DNA of 64,000 nt from Lachnospiraceae bacterium JLR.KK002 (GCA_036941025.1 JAYMNP010000001.1:2688501-2752500); one strand, 5' to 3'. Counted from the stretch's first letter, positions 26,041 to 34,322 are shown. Numbers and translations are program-made. Notes: generated from the sequence alone by a model not told the origin.

Positions 26041-26098
26041 TGATACCAGTATCAAAAAGCATAGTACCTTGAACAGATGGGCCCGATATAGTATAATG
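26041..26098 (+). promoter_or_regulatory. Promoter and palindromic operator of HxlR gene
   Basis: TTGAAC (26070-26075) and TATAAT (26093-26098) are separated by 17 bp, a good sigma-A promoter. The perfect palindrome TTGATAC-CA-GTATCAA at 26041-26056 lies just upstream and also faces the divergent pyrD gene. It is a likely HxlR site. Confidence 0.65.
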
Positions 26099-26119
26099 CC
26101 GTTAGAAGGAGGGAACCAC

Positions 26120-26446
26120 ATGAGCAACATGAAAGCGCCGCTGCCCCAATGCGCGGCTATGGTCAGGGTACAGAACATCTTAAGCGGGAAATGGAAGATA
26201 ACGATATTATGGTACATCGCGGAATATGAGGTGCAGCGGTTCGGGGAGCTGAGGCGGAGGCTTGGGGACATCACGCAGTCCACCCTTACCAAGCAGCTCC
26301 GGGAACTGGAACAGGACGGCTTCATCTCCCGCTATATCTATCAGGAAGTACCGCCGAAGGTGGAGTACTCCCTGACTGACCTGGGGAAAAGCTTTATACC
26401 AATCTTAAAAGACATGAAGAAGTGGAGCGATACGCATCTGATGTAG
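26120..26446 (+). CDS. HxlR-family transcription regulator 1
   Basis: The product has 108 residues from ATG 26120 with GAAGGAGG upstream. The winged-helix pattern is clear: ILSGKWKITILWYIAEY, then RFGELRRRLGDITQSTLTKQ and LRELEQDGFI. One cysteine (CAAM) precedes the helix, as in redox- or electrophile-sensing family members. It is divergent from pyrD with a palindrome between them, so it may control itself and pyrD or neighbouring redox genes. The target is inferred. Confidence 0.9.
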   Translation: MSNMKAPLPQCAAMVRVQNILSGKWKITILWYIAEYEVQRFGELRRRLGDITQSTLTKQLRELEQDGFISRYIYQEVPPKVEYSLTDLGKSFIPILKDMKKWSDTHLM

Positions 26447-26462
26447 GCTGAACCGCAAAAAG

Positions 26463-26498
26463 AGCCTGCGCTGCAATGCCATGCCAGCACAGGCTTTC
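26463..26498. terminator. Terminator between HxlR gene and FMN riboswitch remnant
   Basis: AGCCTGCGCTG pairs with CAGCACAGGCT around a short loop. On the plus strand it is followed by TTTCATT and on the minus strand by CTTTTTG. It can serve HxlR on the plus strand and the riboswitch remnant on the minus strand. Confidence 0.7.
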
Positions 26499-26548
26499 AT
26501 TCTGCCTTTAGATAATAGACAGGCGGCTTCCGGTTTAAGACCCGTTCT

Positions 26549-26608
26549 CATCTTCTTCTATCCAGACTATACTGTCGGTTTTAGAATCTCACCCTGCCCT
26601 GCAGATGC
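26549..26608 (-). ncRNA. Internally deleted FMN riboswitch (RFN element)
   Basis: Read on the minus strand it starts CATCT-GC and GGGCAGGGTGA, the 5' signature of the FMN aptamer. It then jumps to ACCGACAGTATAGTCTGGAT, the 3' signature, and ends GAAGAAGATG, so the P1 arms CATCT/AGATG remain. Only ~60 nt is left of the usual ~120-140, and the middle stems are missing. A terminator lies downstream but no flavin gene follows on this strand. It is probably a non-functional relic. Confidence 0.7.
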
Positions 26609-26632
26609 CAGTATTAAGTTGTAAAAAACTGT

Positions 26633-27151
26633 CTATACCGTTTCGTAAGAAACCAGTTCTTCCACCGGGATTCTGGTCTGTGAGTGGCGCTCCGGGTCTG
26701 CCGCTTCCTCGTCCGAATACCCGACTGCAAGGATATTGACCGGCTCCAGATTTTCAGGAAGTCCAAACTCCCTGCTGATAACATCCGGCTTGAAATAGCA
26801 AATCCACACGGAGCCGAGCCCTAATTCCGTTGCCTGCAGCATCATGTGGTCTGTCAGTATGGAGGCGTCTATATCGGCGGTCTGCTTCTTATCAAACGGG
26901 CGCACCCATGCCTTTCCGTGGTCAGCGCAGACGATGACCGCCAACGGCGCTCCGTAAAGGTTCGCCCCTTTCCCGATCTTCGCAAGCCCCTCACTGCTCT
27001 GCACAACAATCAGCCGGACGGGCTGGAGGTTGGCCGCAGTCGGCGCAACGTGGGCGGCCTCCAGTATCTTTTTCAGCTTTTCCTCCTCCACCTTTCTGTC
27101 CTTATAGCCCCGGACGGAAGAGCGCTTCTTTGCAATTTCGATAAAATCCAT
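26633..27151 (-). CDS. Nitroreductase-family flavoprotein
   Basis: The product has 172 residues. FMN-binding features are visible: KKRSSVRGYKDRKVE at the N-terminus, AAHVAPTAANLQPVRL, and ATELGLGSVWICYF. It should reduce nitro compounds, quinones or related acceptors with NAD(P)H. It is divergent from the second HxlR gene, with a palindromic operator between them, the usual arrangement for HxlR-controlled nitroreductases. Homologues often respond to electrophile or quinone stress. Its 3' end abuts the riboswitch remnant. Confidence 0.9.
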   Translation of the reverse strand: MDFIEIAKKRSSVRGYKDRKVEEEKLKKILEAAHVAPTAANLQPVRLIVVQSSEGLAKIGKGANLYGAPLAVIVCADHGKAWVRPFDKKQTADIDASILTDHMMLQATELGLGSVWICYFKPDVISREFGLPENLEPVNILAVGYSDEEAADPERHSQTRIPVEELVSYETV

Positions 27152-27191
27152 AGTGGCAAATCCTCTCTTTCTATTGTATACTGAACGTGTT

Positions 27192-27206
27192 GGTCAACCG
27201 TTGACC
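27192..27206. promoter_or_regulatory. Palindromic operator between nitroreductase and HxlR genes
   Basis: GGTCAA-CCG-TTGACC is a perfect 6-bp dyad with a 3-bp centre, 41 bp upstream of the nitroreductase start and 95 bp from the HxlR start. It is the best candidate binding site for the second HxlR protein. Confidence 0.6.
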
Positions 27207-27300
27207 TAAATTTTAGCAGGATACAGAAATTCTGCAAGAATGCACTTTTTGGGTAGATACTTCCCAAAAGGGTAGCTATAAAAAGGAGAGGATACAGATA

Positions 27301-27669
27301 ATGGAATATTCAAAAGACCAGTTTAACTGCCCGGTGGAGGCCACGCTGTTTTTGATCGGCGGGAAATACAAGCCCCTCATCCTCTGGTACCTGATAGAAA
27401 AACCGCTCCACTACATGGAGCTGCAGCGCATGATCCCGAAAGCGACACCCAAAATGCTGTCGCAGCAGTTACATGATTTGGAAGAATGCGGGATGCTACA
27501 CCGGGAAGTCATCCCGGACAAGCCGCCTCGGACACTGTACTCCCTCACCCCATTTGGCAGGAGCATTATCCCGGTGCTGGATGCCATGTGCGATTGGGGC
27601 GCGGGCTTTTTGGACGGGCTGGACATCCAGCCGCCATGCTGCACAAAAAAATCAGCAGGAGAACCTTGA
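27301..27669 (+). CDS. HxlR-family transcription regulator 2
   Basis: The product has 122 residues. The N-terminal Cys (FNCPVEATL) precedes the winged-helix segment LIGGKYKPLILWYLIEK, followed by MELQRMIPKATPKMLSQQ. The N-terminal cysteine is the sensing residue in YodB/HypR-type redox HxlR repressors. The C-terminus carries a further CC pair. It is divergent from the nitroreductase gene and probably represses it until quinone or electrophile stress. An AAAAGGAGAGG site lies before ATG 27301. Confidence 0.9.
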   Translation: MEYSKDQFNCPVEATLFLIGGKYKPLILWYLIEKPLHYMELQRMIPKATPKMLSQQLHDLEECGMLHREVIPDKPPRTLYSLTPFGRSIIPVLDAMCDWGAGFLDGLDIQPPCCTKKSAGEP

Positions 27670-27872
27670 CTGGCTTTCCTGCATCCCACTCTTTTAAACA
27701 GCGCCAACAAATATGTTATTTAGTAGCTTTCTATTGTACGGAACAGCTCAGTCATCCTATCTTGTCATGTTCATAAATGGCATCTGCCATATCAGGAAAC
27801 TGAAAAAGAGACATCAACAGCCCTTTTGCAATACCCTGCAAGACAACACCTAAGCCGATGTGTTAAAACGGA

Positions 27873-27909
27873 AAACCGCCGCATATGGAGTGAACCATAG
27901 CGGCGGTTA
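27873..27909. terminator. Bidirectional terminator between HxlR2 and BlaR1 genes
   Basis: AACCGCCGC and GCGGCGGTT form a perfect 9-bp stem; the plus strand follows with ACTTTTAC and the minus strand with TTTTCC. It separates the convergent genes. Confidence 0.75.
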
Positions 27910-27954
27910 CTTTTACATGGTTGCTTCATTACAAGCTATCCCGTCCCGGCATTT

Positions 27955-29268
27955 TTACTTCACAATATACGTCACAGGCGCAGAGGTATCTATGCCTTTA
28001 TACATTTCCTCAAATCCCGCATAGCGATCCAAGCCTTTCTCCACATTTGCCTCCAATGCCCGGAAGTGTTCATCACGCTCTTCTTCTGTGTTAAAGTAGA
28101 TAATATTGTCTCCAGACAGGTCATCTGCCAAAGCACTGGTTTTTTCTACAGGTGCGCCATAAATATCATCTGACTGCACCGGGACAGCCGTTTTCATATC
28201 TTCTGTGTCAGCACCCGCGGTTCTTCCACCGTCCTTGAAAAAAATCCCAAAACTGTCGTCAACCTGCGGAATGGAATCCGGCTTGGTTACTATTTCTGTC
28301 CCACTGCCCTGCCCCACAGATTCGGCCTGCTGTGCATTTGCAGAAGTGGCAAACGCTGTTGCAGTTCCTACAACAATAAATCCTGCCAAAACAAGTGAAA
28401 AAACTGTAGTTTTCTTAATCTTCATAATCGCAGTTATCCTTTCTTCAATCGCATTTTTGCTAAAACTACTGCACAGAGGGGTCAACCAGCTCCGTGTCTC
28501 CTCCATACTGATCAATGCCCGTGCATAGGCCGCTTTTGTATTTTCGCCGAAAAAGCGGACAACCGCCTCATCACATGACAGTTCAATATCCCTGTTCGCA
28601 AGGATATACATAACCCATACCAGCGGGTTGAACCAATGCACGCACAGCACCACGATCAAGACCAATTTCCTGATGCTGTCAAAACGCCGGATATGCACAT
28701 ATTCGTGGGCCAGAACATATGCCAATGAATCTGTATTTTCCCACTTTGTAGACGTAGGCATCAAAATCACCGGGTGAAGTACGCCATATGTAAGCGGTGC
28801 AGAAAACCGGCCAGACTGCCGGATGGAAATCCTGCGCCCCTGCTGATGGACGCTTAACCAGTTTTCAGTGAAGTCATTCCCCACCGGAATGGATGTCTGG
28901 AACTCCTTCCGACATTTCCAATATGCCAGACTAAAAAACACCGCACAGACCAACACGCCAGCAGCCCATACAACCGTCCATGTGGAAACCGCATTTGTGA
29001 TGCTGTCCGGCATAGACGCTGCCTGCCCGGATGCCCCAATCGGCAGTACGCGAATGGCCTGTGAACCATTGCCAGGTGCATGACTACCCATCAGCGAATA
29101 CACACTAAACGCAGACGGGATAGAAAAGGGAATCATCAGCCGCACAACTGATATCCACCAAAGTGCATTAAAAGCCTTTTTGGGTAACATATTGATTGCC
29201 AAAGCACGTATGACGATGACCGCTAAAATCAGTATGCCCCCGGTAAAACTCATCTGCAACAGACTCAT
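27955..29268 (-). CDS. BlaR1/MecR1-like M56 metalloprotease
   Basis: The product has 437 residues. Three or four membrane segments surround the zinc protease motif HEYVH near residue 187, with the downstream SCDEAVV supplying the third ligand. A further segment follows (VFSLVLAGFIVVGTATAF). The C-terminal ~150 residues are extracellular, acidic and not a penicillin-binding domain, so this is not a classical beta-lactam receptor. It probably senses another envelope signal and cleaves the adjacent BlaI repressor. An operon with BlaI (10 nt apart) is clear. Confidence 0.87.
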   Translation of the reverse strand: MSLLQMSFTGGILILAVIVIRALAINMLPKKAFNALWWISVVRLMIPFSIPSAFSVYSLMGSHAPGNGSQAIRVLPIGASGQAASMPDSITNAVSTWTVVWAAGVLVCAVFFSLAYWKCRKEFQTSIPVGNDFTENWLSVHQQGRRISIRQSGRFSAPLTYGVLHPVILMPTSTKWENTDSLAYVLAHEYVHIRRFDSIRKLVLIVVLCVHWFNPLVWVMYILANRDIELSCDEAVVRFFGENTKAAYARALISMEETRSWLTPLCSSFSKNAIEERITAIMKIKKTTVFSLVLAGFIVVGTATAFATSANAQQAESVGQGSGTEIVTKPDSIPQVDDSFGIFFKDGGRTAGADTEDMKTAVPVQSDDIYGAPVEKTSALADDLSGDNIIYFNTEEERDEHFRALEANVEKGLDRYAGFEEMYKGIDTSAPVTYIVK

Positions 29269-29278
29269 TCACATCACC

Positions 29279-29638
29279 TCACTCCAGATCATTGACAATC
29301 TGTTTCAGCTTTTCAATTTGTGCGGCGCTCAACTTTTTCCTCCCCAGCAAAGCGGCAAACAGCTTATCAACGGAGCCGTCATACACTTTGTCAATCAGCT
29401 CATTTGTCTCTGCCTCCTGGACTTCCTCTTTCGGAACGAGCGCATGGCACATGAAACCGGGCTCAGAACGTTCAATCGCTCCTTTTTTAATACAACGCTT
29501 GATCAGGGTATAGGTTGTGTTTACATTCCATCCCAATTCCTCGGTAAGCAGCTTGGCGATATACTTAGCCGGAACATCGCCATCACGCCAAAGGACAGAC
29601 ATCACTTTCAGTTCAGAATCGAACAGCTTGACGTCCAT
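29279..29638 (-). CDS. BlaI/MecI-family repressor
   Basis: The product has 119 residues. The winged helix reads ELKVMSVLWRDGDVPAKYIA, then GWNVNTTYTLIKRCIKKGAI. The C-terminal dimerisation helices contain KVYDGSVDKLFAALLG. It represses its own operon and is inactivated when cleaved by the downstream M56 protease. Three related operator sites lie immediately upstream at 29659-29728. The gene follows a weak AGGAGGTGCTG site and starts at ATG 29638. Confidence 0.92.
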   Translation of the reverse strand: MDVKLFDSELKVMSVLWRDGDVPAKYIAKLLTEELGWNVNTTYTLIKRCIKKGAIERSEPGFMCHALVPKEEVQEAETNELIDKVYDGSVDKLFAALLGRKKLSAAQIEKLKQIVNDLE

Positions 29639-29658
29639 TTAACAGCACCTCCTTTTTT

Positions 29659-29728
29659 AAGACTGTAGTAGTGGCCACGCATACATACTACCACAGTCTT
29701 AAACCTCCGTCAATACTACTGCGGTCTT
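29659..29728. promoter_or_regulatory. BlaI operator cluster
   Basis: AAGACTGTAGTAG (from 29659), TACTACCACAGTCTT (29686-29700) and TACTACTGCGGTCTT (29714-29728) are three copies of one half-site pattern. The first two form a dyad, and the last two are 28 bp apart. The TACTAC core matches known BlaI/MecI operators. Confidence 0.75.
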
Positions 29729-29799
29729 AAAACTAAAAAATATTTCTTGAATATTTTGGAAAACGCAAAATGAAATAGATATGATTCAATAAGATATGC

Positions 29800-30060
29800 C
29801 TTATATTATCACGCAAAACTCCATATTATCACGGAAACTCATATACAAACACGGAAACTCCATGCAGTTTCCGTGTTTGTATTATATCTCCCGTTTATCG
29901 ACAGCATTTTCAGCCAAACTGATAACCTTTTCCACACAAAACGCTAATATCCTACACCCTTTTACCTTTCCGTTTTATACTATCACGGAAACCCCCGACT
30001 TTTGCGTGAAAGTATACTTTTGCCTGATAGTACGATTTTATCCCCTATCGCCATCCTATC
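29800..30060. repeat. Iteron-like TATCACGGAAACTC repeats, possible relic origin
   Basis: Variants of TATTATCACGGAAACTCC occur directly at about 29804, 29824 and 29977, with further CACGGAAACT at 29850. At 29845-29880 ACAAACACGGAAACT faces its exact complement AGTTTCCGTGTTTGT across 6 nt. This looks like replication-initiator iterons of a plasmid or ICE, but no rep gene is present. The plus-strand reading frame through this stretch has no gene-like features. Confidence 0.45.
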
Positions 30061-30269
30061 AGCGGCATCAAGAAACACAAAAATAGGGGCCCACCACCCA
30101 CCGTGATGAACCCCACCAAGCCTAAAAAACCTTGATTTTAAGCCATTCTTCAATACTTTCGCCTGCGAGTACCAAAATTCCTATGGCATTATTTGGAAAT
30201 TGCCGCCTGTGCCGCTGTTAAATATTTTTTTATCACCCCCAGTACAAGGCTCTCCCCGCCCCATTCAAA

Positions 30270-30301
30270 CCTTTTAACGATTGCCTGCTATCGTTAAAAG
30301 G
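30270..30301. repeat. 12-bp inverted repeat over a ribosome site
   Basis: CCTTTTAACGAT and ATCGTTAAAAGG are perfect 12-bp arms separated by 8 nt. The right arm runs into the AAAAGGAGG ribosome site of the small broken gene at 30313. It could act as an operator or translational switch. Confidence 0.5.
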
Positions 30302-30312
30302 AGGTGCAAATT

Positions 30313-30473
30313 TTGAAGACGAAACAGCCCCCGCAACAGAAAAAAGGCCAAAAAAGCCAAAAAATAAAACCGCCGAATCCGTAGAAAGGCTTATTTCCAC
30401 GCATTTTAGCAGTTTTCCATTGTATCAATTTCGGTGTTGCGATGTTCCCTTGTATCTGTGGATGTTTTCCTGA
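30313..30473 (+). pseudogene. Small ICE-type gene broken by a frameshift
   Basis: TTG 30313 follows AAAAGGAGG and encodes a basic peptide MKTKQPPQQKKGQKSQKI ending at TAG 30384. A different frame then continues with VERLISTHFSSFPLYQFR and ends at 30473. The two parts look like one original ~53-residue protein of the type seen near ICE replication regions, with a one-base loss near 30380. The function is unknown. Confidence 0.4.
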
Positions 30474-30724
30474 TTTTACGTTATTTGTAATCAGAAATTG
30501 TGAGGCTATATGGCATTTTGTAAATCTTGTTATCTTATAACAATTCGAGCTATTTTAGGTTTTTATCGTTTATAAAACCTTATAAAATTCAATATTTTTT
30601 GCATAATTCGCTATATTTTATAAAAATTTAATATTTTTCACAGGTTTTTATCATATGCAAAACCCAAAAAGTGTGATATGATGCATTTATCAAAAAATTA
30701 TTACACATTTAAAGGAGGGAAAAT

Positions 30725-31828
30725 ATGAGCATAATTACAGAAAGCGGAATAACAGTTGCGAACATGGTCAATCTACTTAGTTCTCTTCCCAAAGGAACAG
30801 AATATCCATACATTAACGCTTCAACACATACAGTTGTTACAATCGAAGAAATCATTCAGCCCTACGGTCCTATTACTATTAAACGCTGGGACCCAACAAA
30901 AAGCGAAACTAAAAATACAGCAGAACCCCAGTCAATTTCAACTGCAATGATGAATCGTGTCGCAAATGCAATAACAAGCGGAACTCCCATTAATATTGAC
31001 AGACTTTTAGGTGCGTCTTACAACACCAGATCTGCGTTAGAAACTCTTTTATGTCATACCCCACCGTTTTACTATTGTTATCCTGGAAGAATTGAATTAA
31101 TTCATGGAAAAACAAAAATCAAAGCAGGACACAAACATGTGATATATTTACCGGAAACCCCTCATGACAAAGGCGTATTATGCGAAAAGAAATTAGAACA
31201 CCTTGAGATTAATGAAATACCATCAAAAAACGTTGTATACAACGCTTTAGAGTTGCCTGCCCACACTCCAAAATCCGGCAGAGTAGACACAGATGAGAAC
31301 AGAATCCATTCACAAATGCAAATGGCCATTTATGAAATCGGATGTAGTTTATCCCTTAAAACTTTCATCGCACAAAATGATATTGGCATACGATACAAAG
31401 GGAAAATGTTATCTGAGCATGAAAACATTGTTACGAAACTTAACGAGGTTCCCACAATAGGAGCTTTTGATGGTGCGGCCGATGCCGGAAAACTCATTGA
31501 TGCAATCTGGTTAGGGAACAAAAGCATTCCCGCTGTTTTTGAAGTAGAACAATCTACAGGAGTCACTTCAGGATTAACCCGTATGTCAAATTTCAAGAAG
31601 ACTCTTCCAGAATATCGTGGTATGAGATATATCATTGTTGCGCCTGACGAATACCGTGAAAAAGTAACTCGTGAAATTAACAAGCCAGAATTCGCCCATC
31701 TTCACGCATTTTATTTCCCATATTCAGCAGTCAGCGAACTGCTGGGGCTTTGCCAGGAACGCAAACTCAAAGGAGTTACTGAAGCTTTTATTGAAACTTT
31801 TTTAGATGATGTTTTTGCGAATAACTAA
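30725..31828 (+). CDS. Type II restriction endonuclease (putative)
   Basis: The product has 367 residues and starts at ATG 30725 behind AAAGGAGGG. No family name is recognised, but the C-terminal third contains GAFDGAADAGKLIDAIWLG, then PAVFEVEQSTGVTSGL, a plausible PD-(D/E)XK pattern (D...ExE) as in many type II enzymes. It converges with a C5 methylase and is followed by Vsr, the usual restriction-modification set. The region is AT-rich compared with flanking genes, indicating transfer. Cut-site specificity is unknown. Confidence 0.65.
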   Translation: MSIITESGITVANMVNLLSSLPKGTEYPYINASTHTVVTIEEIIQPYGPITIKRWDPTKSETKNTAEPQSISTAMMNRVANAITSGTPINIDRLLGASYNTRSALETLLCHTPPFYYCYPGRIELIHGKTKIKAGHKHVIYLPETPHDKGVLCEKKLEHLEINEIPSKNVVYNALELPAHTPKSGRVDTDENRIHSQMQMAIYEIGCSLSLKTFIAQNDIGIRYKGKMLSEHENIVTKLNEVPTIGAFDGAADAGKLIDAIWLGNKSIPAVFEVEQSTGVTSGLTRMSNFKKTLPEYRGMRYIIVAPDEYREKVTREINKPEFAHLHAFYFPYSAVSELLGLCQERKLKGVTEAFIETFLDDVFANN

Positions 31829-31831
31829 AAG

Positions 31832-31871
31832 TGAGCCTGCACCCCGGTTATGAGGTACAGGCTTCTTTTTA
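31832..31871. terminator. Shared terminator between restriction and methylase genes
   Basis: AGCCTGCACC and GGTACAGGCT pair with the plus-strand tail TTCTTTTT, and the hairpin also works from the minus strand. It fills the 44-nt gap between the two convergent genes. Confidence 0.75.
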
Positions 31872-31872
31872 G

Positions 31873-32988
31873 TTACCGTTCAATATTCATTTCTGCTAAA
31901 TAGTCATGTATTGCCCTGGCAATTCCACTTGACAACATATATGGAACACCATTTCCAATTGTTTTAAACATCGCTGTCAATGTCATATCTGGCGGCAAAA
32001 CAAATGCTTCTGGAAGTGACTGAATCGCTAATGCTTCTGCTGCTGACAAACGCCTTGCATGATACGGATGAAGGTGGACTTCATTGTTGCCATAAGCTGC
32101 AGTCGGAGAATACCTCCACCTATGAAGACGCTTATAGCACTTTTTACTAACATCACCCTCTTGGTATAATTGCATTTTAGCAAGTCCGCCTCTAGGCACA
32201 AAATGATGTGATGCATTTGGGTGAGTTTCCACATGATTCCGTTCAAACCAATATTGAACTGTCAACTCTGCCGGAATGCCAGCCGGCATTGCTCTTTTTC
32301 CGCCTTCTTCAAAATTCTGATTTTCTGGCCAATGGTATGCATTGATCTTATCCATCGTGTGTACTTGGTATCTCAGCCAAGGAAAATCTAATATTTCGTT
32401 CCCTATATGTTCTTCACCTAATAACTCATTCTTAATTCCAAAAAACAAAACTCTTTCTCTATCTTGAGGCGCTCCAAATTCAAGAGCATTAGTGAGCCGT
32501 TCAGTAGTACTGTATCCCGCCGAATGAATCATTTCTTTCAATTCGTCAAAAAAAGCCCTGTGGCGTTTAGTACTCCATAATCCTTTCACATTTTCAAAAA
32601 GAAAAAAATCTGGCTGTCTTTGCACAATCAAATTAATATAAGAAAGTGACAATTTCCCATTATCCCCTTCCCGGCCACGATTTTTTCCCGCAATCGAAAA
32701 ATCAGGACAGGGCGGTCCTCCTATAAATCCAACCAATTCACCCTGTACTCTTATTGCTTCCATGTTCCTGCTGAGTTCATCACGTCTCTCAGCATCGGTC
32801 AAAAATACATTTACATCTCCATTATAATAGCCATATTCTGGCGGGTCTATTCCCATATTTTCTCTTGCATACTGGTATGCTCTCATAAATTCGGGGTCAA
32901 ACTCATTTACAAATGCCACATCAAAACCATTTGTTTCAAATCCTAAATCTAAAAAGCCACTCCCAGAGAAGAAAGAAAAAATTTTCAT
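31873..32988 (-). CDS. DNA (cytosine-5) methyltransferase of type II R-M system
   Basis: The product has 371 residues from ATG 32988, decided by AAAGGAG upstream (the frame stays open to 33096). Motif I is FSFFSGSGFLDLGFE, catalytic motif IV is GGPPCPDFSIAGKNRG, motif VI is ENVKGL, motif VIII is QDRERVLFFG, and motif X is TIGNGVPYMLSSG. All catalytic motifs are intact, and the variable region between VIII and X determines the unknown target. It protects host DNA from the convergent restriction enzyme. Confidence 0.95.
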   Translation of the reverse strand: MKIFSFFSGSGFLDLGFETNGFDVAFVNEFDPEFMRAYQYARENMGIDPPEYGYYNGDVNVFLTDAERRDELSRNMEAIRVQGELVGFIGGPPCPDFSIAGKNRGREGDNGKLSLSYINLIVQRQPDFFLFENVKGLWSTKRHRAFFDELKEMIHSAGYSTTERLTNALEFGAPQDRERVLFFGIKNELLGEEHIGNEILDFPWLRYQVHTMDKINAYHWPENQNFEEGGKRAMPAGIPAELTVQYWFERNHVETHPNASHHFVPRGGLAKMQLYQEGDVSKKCYKRLHRWRYSPTAAYGNNEVHLHPYHARRLSAAEALAIQSLPEAFVLPPDMTLTAMFKTIGNGVPYMLSSGIARAIHDYLAEMNIER

Positions 32989-33305
32989 TCTGTCATCTCC
33001 TTTATATATCGTTCGAATTATCAGCTTGCCATGTCTTTCTCTACGTGAAGAAAAGCAAAAAACACTCCTCCTTTCACAGGCATATTCTGCTTTCATATAT
33101 CCCGTAAAAGGCTGAAAAATGCAAGTTTTATTTTATAATCATCAAAGATTTTCCTCAATCTAGCCTAAAAAGACCAGTATATCAAGTATATCAAATTGTT
33201 CTTGCTTTTACAATCACTTTCCGATTTTATGTGGTATACATACTTACCATTTTTTATTAATCACTCAATCTGACGTAGTAATAATGACAACCTCAATCAA
33301 TGTAC

Positions 33306-33329
33306 AAAAGAGCCGTAGATAACGACTCT
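33306..33329 (-). terminator. Terminator after vsr
   Basis: AGAGTCGT and ACGGCTCT arms pair with a 5-nt loop and TTTTG follows on the minus strand, 42 nt beyond the vsr stop. The remaining AT-rich intergenic sequence (32989-33305) shows no gene. Confidence 0.55.
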
Positions 33330-33370
33330 CTTATGACAGGCTGGGTATACAATTAAATGCCGCTTTCCTA

Positions 33371-33811
33371 TTACAATTCACTCTTTTCAATCAATTCATC
33401 AAAAATAGCTTCTTGTATTACCCGAACACACTCCTCTGGATTTTTCTTGATATCCTTTCCCCAAAAACGTATAACTTTCCACCCAAGATACTGAAGTTCT
33501 TTCTCCACTTCACTATCCCTAGCCATGTTTCTCTCGATTTTCTTTATCCAATATTCTCCTTTGTCAGAACGGCCTAGCCGAGTTTTCAAGGCATCCCAGT
33601 CTTTACCATGAAAAAATTCGCTATCACAAAAGACTGCTATTTTGTATCGCACCAGCGCTATATCTGGCTTCCCAGGAAGTTTTTTATAATTTTTTCGATA
33701 TCTGTATCCCTTTCTCCATAAAACTTTCCTTAATGCCAGCTCAATTGAAGTGTCTTTTGATTTGATATTCTGCATATTCTTACGCCGCTGTTCTTTTGTA
33801 AGAACATCCAT
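33371..33811 (-). CDS. vsr: Very short patch repair endonuclease
   Basis: The product has 146 residues with the Vsr signature: EQRRKNMQNIKSKDTSIELA, then GKPDIALVRYKIAVFCDSEFFHG (catalytic Asp and metal ligands), and a late LGWKVIRFWGKDI. It nicks T:G mismatches created when 5-methylcytosine deaminates, limiting mutation caused by the neighbouring methylase. It is separated from the methylase by ~380 nt and probably has its own promoter. Confidence 0.95.
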   Translation of the reverse strand: MDVLTKEQRRKNMQNIKSKDTSIELALRKVLWRKGYRYRKNYKKLPGKPDIALVRYKIAVFCDSEFFHGKDWDALKTRLGRSDKGEYWIKKIERNMARDSEVEKELQYLGWKVIRFWGKDIKKNPEECVRVIQEAIFDELIEKSEL

Positions 33812-34127
33812 ATTACCACCACATTTCTGCTTTTAACACTTTTATTATTCAACTATTTATTTGCCTTATATTTTAACACTTCACTAAATCGTTTTCTTTT
33901 CAAATGTACCTATTTGAAACAACCATTTATTTGGAACTTTAAAATTTTTATACCATATAACGATACAATCACAATTTAACGATTCCTACTACCTTTTAAC
34001 GATTATCTACATTTCCTGTTTTTCATTCCCTCATTCGTAGTTTTACCGTAGTCCAAGTATTATTTGTTTGCCAAGGTATGCCCAAGTTTGCCCCGAAGTG
34101 CCGAATTATGCGGTTTTTACCTTACTC

Positions 34128-34138
34128 CTGCCGTGGCA
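34128..34138 (+). repeat. Left direct repeat flanking ICE remnant (candidate attL)
   Basis: CTGCCGTGGCA occurs here and again at 46534-46544 in the same orientation. This copy lies ~185 bp from the integrase stop codon, where Tn916-type elements carry their end. The surrounding 33812-34322 has no gene but contains TTTAACGATT repeats and two GGTGTAGTA copies at 34288 and 34301. Confidence 0.5.
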
Positions 34139-34322
34139 GATGAATAATATTTTAATCATATCTTTTATATCCCTTCATAAGCCTTCAAACCTTGATATTT
34201 CAAGCTTTTCGGCGCTTTTTTCATTTTTGGTTTTTTACCCTTAATCTGTGTAATTCGTTATAAATCTACGCAAATTTACGGGCAAATGGTGTAGTAATTG
34301 GTGTAGTAGATTGGTGTATTTC

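Noticed and set aside
29796..30086. A 96-codon plus-strand reading frame in the iteron region
   Set aside because: It has no ribosome site, unusual composition, and is made largely of the repeats themselves.
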